A stretch of DNA of 7,245 nucleotides from Oscillospiraceae bacterium. Lineage in GTDB: Bacteria > Bacillota > Clostridia > UMGS1883. Position numbers and translations under genes: made by a program. Below, in pieces: positions 5,931 to 7,245 of this stretch. The stretch's first letter is position 1; each line of letters starts with the position of its first letter. The notes beneath the pieces were generated by a model that was not told the DNA's origin, made no database searches, and worked only from the letters and a program-made list of their open reading frames with translations. The stretch is from NCBI GenBank assembly GCA_015069065.1, contig SVJI01000072.1, positions 1 through 7,245 of the forward strand. The letters run 5' to 3'.

Positions 5931-6347
5931 ATGCGGAAACTGTTATATTTAATTATTACATTTATTGTTTGTTATATTCTTAAGCTTCAAGATATCTGGG
6001 TTGTTTTTGTGCCTGTGATGCTCCTGTTGATAAAATTCAAATTCAATGCGGCAGCCTTGTGGGAAATTCCCTTGTGCTGCCTTGCCCTTGGTGTGCTTGA
6101 AACAGCCTTTGGTGATGATATGGTGACACTGCTGCGCATCCTGATTCCGTGCAGTGGTGCCATTATTGGCCTTTTTTCACCCAAAAAGCTTTTTGTATTT
6201 TTTCTCGCCGCCGCCTATGGCGTAATTGTTAAAAATATGAGCGGCGTTTGCGTAATATGGGCTGTTTTATGGAGCGTGGCACGGCTGTTTTTTATCAATA
6301 GCTATTCTACCACAAAAGTAACTGATTTACAAGAATATAAATTATAA
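5931..6347 (+). CDS. Small multi-pass membrane protein, function unknown
   Basis: A 138-residue, strongly hydrophobic protein with about five to six likely membrane segments (roughly 3-17, 22-36, 45-60, 67-82, 86-101 and 103-121) separated by very short loops, and a hydrophilic C-terminal tail (STTKVTDLQEYKL). I do not recognise a family. GDD at 61-63 and SPKK at 83-86 are the only charged loops of note. The ATG is supported by AAAGGAAG seven bases upstream. It is divergent from hflX, with 68 bases between the two starts, and is followed 104 bases later by zapA, which has its own promoter, so it may be monocistronic. No terminator hairpin is evident after its stop. That it is a real gene is likely from the ribosome binding site and the consistent membrane pattern. 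Confidence 0.75.
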   Translation: MRKLLYLIITFIVCYILKLQDIWVVFVPVMLLLIKFKFNAAALWEIPLCCLALGVLETAFGDDMVTLLRILIPCSGAIIGLFSPKKLFVFFLAAAYGVIVKNMSGVCVIWAVLWSVARLFFINSYSTTKVTDLQEYKL

Positions 6348-6372
6348 TATAGAAAAAAACGAATTAAAACAG

Positions 6373-6401
6373 TTGAATTTTGCCGAAGTATAGAGTATAA
6401 T
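6373..6401 (+). promoter_or_regulatory. Promoter of zapA
   Basis: TTGAAT (6373-6378), a 17-base spacer, and a perfect TATAAT (6396-6401). The start point near 6408 gives a leader of about 44 bases. It would also drive the downstream U32 gene. Confidence 0.75.
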
Positions 6402-6451
6402 AAGTGTAACTGGGATAAAACTTAAATACCTTATTGAAAGGCAGAATTAAG

Positions 6452-6832
6452 ATGGAAGAAAAGAGAACAACCACGGTTGTAAAAATAAATAATGCTGAAT
6501 ACAGAATCACCTGCGCGGAGGATGAAGAATATGTCCGACATGTAGCCTATCATGTGGATAAGAAAATGCGCGAGCTTATTACAAGGGATAAGCGACTTTC
6601 CACATCTATGGCAGCGGTTCTTACAGCGGTGAATATTTCTGACGAATATATGCAGGCGCAGGACGATAATGAGAAGCTCCGTGCCCAGCTTCTTAAATAT
6701 GCTGAAGAGGCAGGGACAAACAAACTCGCACTTGATAAGCTTAACGCAGAAATTTCCCGATTGAGGGCAGAGAATCAATCTCTCAAAATGAATGTGGTTA
6801 AGCTGGAAACACAGCTAAAAAATCAAATCTGA
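6452..6832 (+). CDS. zapA: Cell division protein ZapA
   Basis: ZapA binds FtsZ and cross-links protofilaments, promoting Z-ring assembly at mid-cell. The product is 126 residues. Residues 4-50 form the ZapA head: a short beta hairpin (TTTVVKINNAEYRIT) followed by the helix that begins AEDEEYVRHVAYHVDKKM. Residues about 52-68 (MAAVLTAVNISDEYM) match the conserved second helix. From about 70 to the end comes a long heptad-rich coiled coil (ENQSLKMNVVKLETQLK). I choose ATG 6452, with AAAGG 10 bases upstream, over an in-frame TTG at 6434 that would lack a good site and add residues not usual in the family. The next gene begins 47 bases after its stop, without a promoter I can see, so the two are probably cotranscribed. 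Confidence 0.9.
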   Translation: MEEKRTTTVVKINNAEYRITCAEDEEYVRHVAYHVDKKMRELITRDKRLSTSMAAVLTAVNISDEYMQAQDDNEKLRAQLLKYAEEAGTNKLALDKLNAEISRLRAENQSLKMNVVKLETQLKNQI

Positions 6833-6834
6833 AA

Positions 6835-6882
6835 AAGGAGACCGGCACTTCTTCGGAATGTGTCGGTTGTGTTGTGCTTATG
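6835..6882 (+). promoter_or_regulatory. Shine-Dalgarno, UUCG-capped hairpin, then start codon of the U32 gene
   Basis: AAGGAG (6835-6840) lies 39 bases before the ATG at 6880, too far for normal initiation. Between them ACCGGCAC (6841-6848) pairs with GTGTCGGT (6860-6867, one G.U), extended by TTC/GAA (6849-6851 with 6856-6858, one bulged base at 6859) and capped by the very stable cUUCGg tetraloop (6851-6856). Looping this out leaves 12 bases to the ATG at 6880, or 6 to an in-frame GTG at 6874. The hairpin has no following T-run, so it is not a terminator. Confidence 0.6.
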
Positions 6883-7245
6883 AGTAATAATCGTTATGTT
6901 GAACTACTTGCACCTGCCGGAAAGTGGGAAGCACTTACGGCGGCAGTGCAAAACGGTGCTGATGCCGTTTATATAGGGGAAAAGTCCTTCAGTGCGAGAA
7001 AGAGTGCTGCTAATTTCACATGGGATGAAGTGAGGAATGCTATTCGTTACTGCCATGTACGCGGAGTGCGCGTGTTTCTCGCGCTTAATACCCTTATCAG
7101 CGAGGATGAACTTGAAAATTTTGAACAGGCTGTAAAAAATGCCGCACACGCAGGGGTGGATGCGCTTATCATTCAGGATTTGGGTGCTGCTGCTATTGCC
7201 CATCAGGTTTGTCCAGATATGCCGCTTCATGCCAGTACACAGCTT
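6880..7245 (+). CDS. U32 peptidase-family protein, RlhA-like (partial, cut by window end)
   Basis: The first 122 codons of a U32 family gene; the frame is open to the last base. Visible conserved segments are ELLAPAGKWEALTAAVQNGA (8-27), DAVYIGEKSFSARKSAANF (28-46), the RGVRVFLALNTLI segment, and DALIIQDLGAAA with HASTQL near the edge. Despite the name, bacterial members studied are mostly tRNA- or rRNA-hydroxylation proteins. The FSARKSAANF wording resembles the branch with a DUF3656 domain (RlhA, which modifies 23S rRNA at C2501) more than TrhP, but the deciding C-terminal half is outside the window. A gene of this family next to zapA is a common clostridial order. ATG 6880 is the likely start; GTG 6874 in the same frame is an alternative, since the Shine-Dalgarno sequence is separated by a hairpin. 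Confidence 0.88.
   Translation, partial: MSNNRYVELLAPAGKWEALTAAVQNGADAVYIGEKSFSARKSAANFTWDEVRNAIRYCHVRGVRVFLALNTLISEDELENFEQAVKNAAHAGVDALIIQDLGAAAIAHQVCPDMPLHASTQL

Noticed and set aside
6434..6451. Upstream TTG start for zapA
   Set aside because: No ribosome binding site before it, and the family N-terminus fits the ATG at 6452.
6841..6867. UUCG hairpin as an intrinsic terminator after zapA
   Set aside because: The stem is followed by TGTGTTGTGC rather than a T-run, and the next gene needs transcription from the zapA side because no other promoter is visible.
6858..6887. Nine-codon Cys-rich mini-ORF (MCRLCCAYE) overlapping the U32 start
   Set aside because: Its ATG lies inside the stable hairpin and 17 bases from the Shine-Dalgarno sequence; length and position are compatible with chance.
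6904..7230. Minus-strand 108-codon frame opposite the U32 gene
   Set aside because: The plus-strand frame carries several conserved U32 segments; the antisense frame has none.

Overview
The window looks like chromosomal DNA of an anaerobic Gram-positive bacterium of the class Clostridia. The reasons are AT-rich composition, strong AGGAGG-type ribosome binding sites, TTG and GTG starts that carry such sites, sigma-A-like promoters (TTGACA/TATAAT), a clostridial-looking order of zapA followed by a U32 peptidase-family gene, and a stalk-domain secreted protein typical of Firmicutes. This is inferred from gene content; no species can be named.

Left part (1-1792): the end of an integrated mobile element. 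It holds about 420 bases without a convincing gene but rich in small inverted repeats, then a promoter overlapped by a palindrome, then a tyrosine recombinase gene (491-1639, +). Behind the integrase stop are three 11-bp-spaced GTTAGAAA repeats that look like arm-type integrase binding sites, a bidirectional terminator, and an intact tRNA-Gln(CTG) gene on the minus strand whose 3' end faces the integrase. This is the classic layout of an element integrated at the 3' end of a tRNA gene. The element body would lie to the left of the window.

Middle part (1793-3924): the tRNA promoter, a low-molecular-weight protein tyrosine phosphatase gene (minus), and, divergent from it, a secreted protein of unknown function with two stalk-type repeats (plus). 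Each of the two divergent genes has its own well-formed promoter and a very short leader.

Right part (3925-7245): ordinary housekeeping genes. hflX (ribosome-associated GTPase) and yigZ (IMPACT family) form a tightly coupled minus-strand operon that ends in a terminator shared with the convergent secreted-protein gene. Divergent from hflX is a small multi-pass membrane protein of unknown function. zapA (FtsZ-ring assembly) follows with its own promoter, and then the start of a U32 peptidase-family gene (probably the RlhA-like, rRNA-modifying branch), cut off by the window end. The zapA/U32 junction carries a cUUCGg-capped hairpin between a Shine-Dalgarno sequence and the distant start codon, which is the most unusual regulatory detail here.

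I see no CRISPR array, defence system or insertion sequence, and no clearly new multi-gene system. The items most worth checking are the hairpin-bridged start of the U32 gene, the att/arm-site layout at the tRNA, and the structured region upstream of the integrase.
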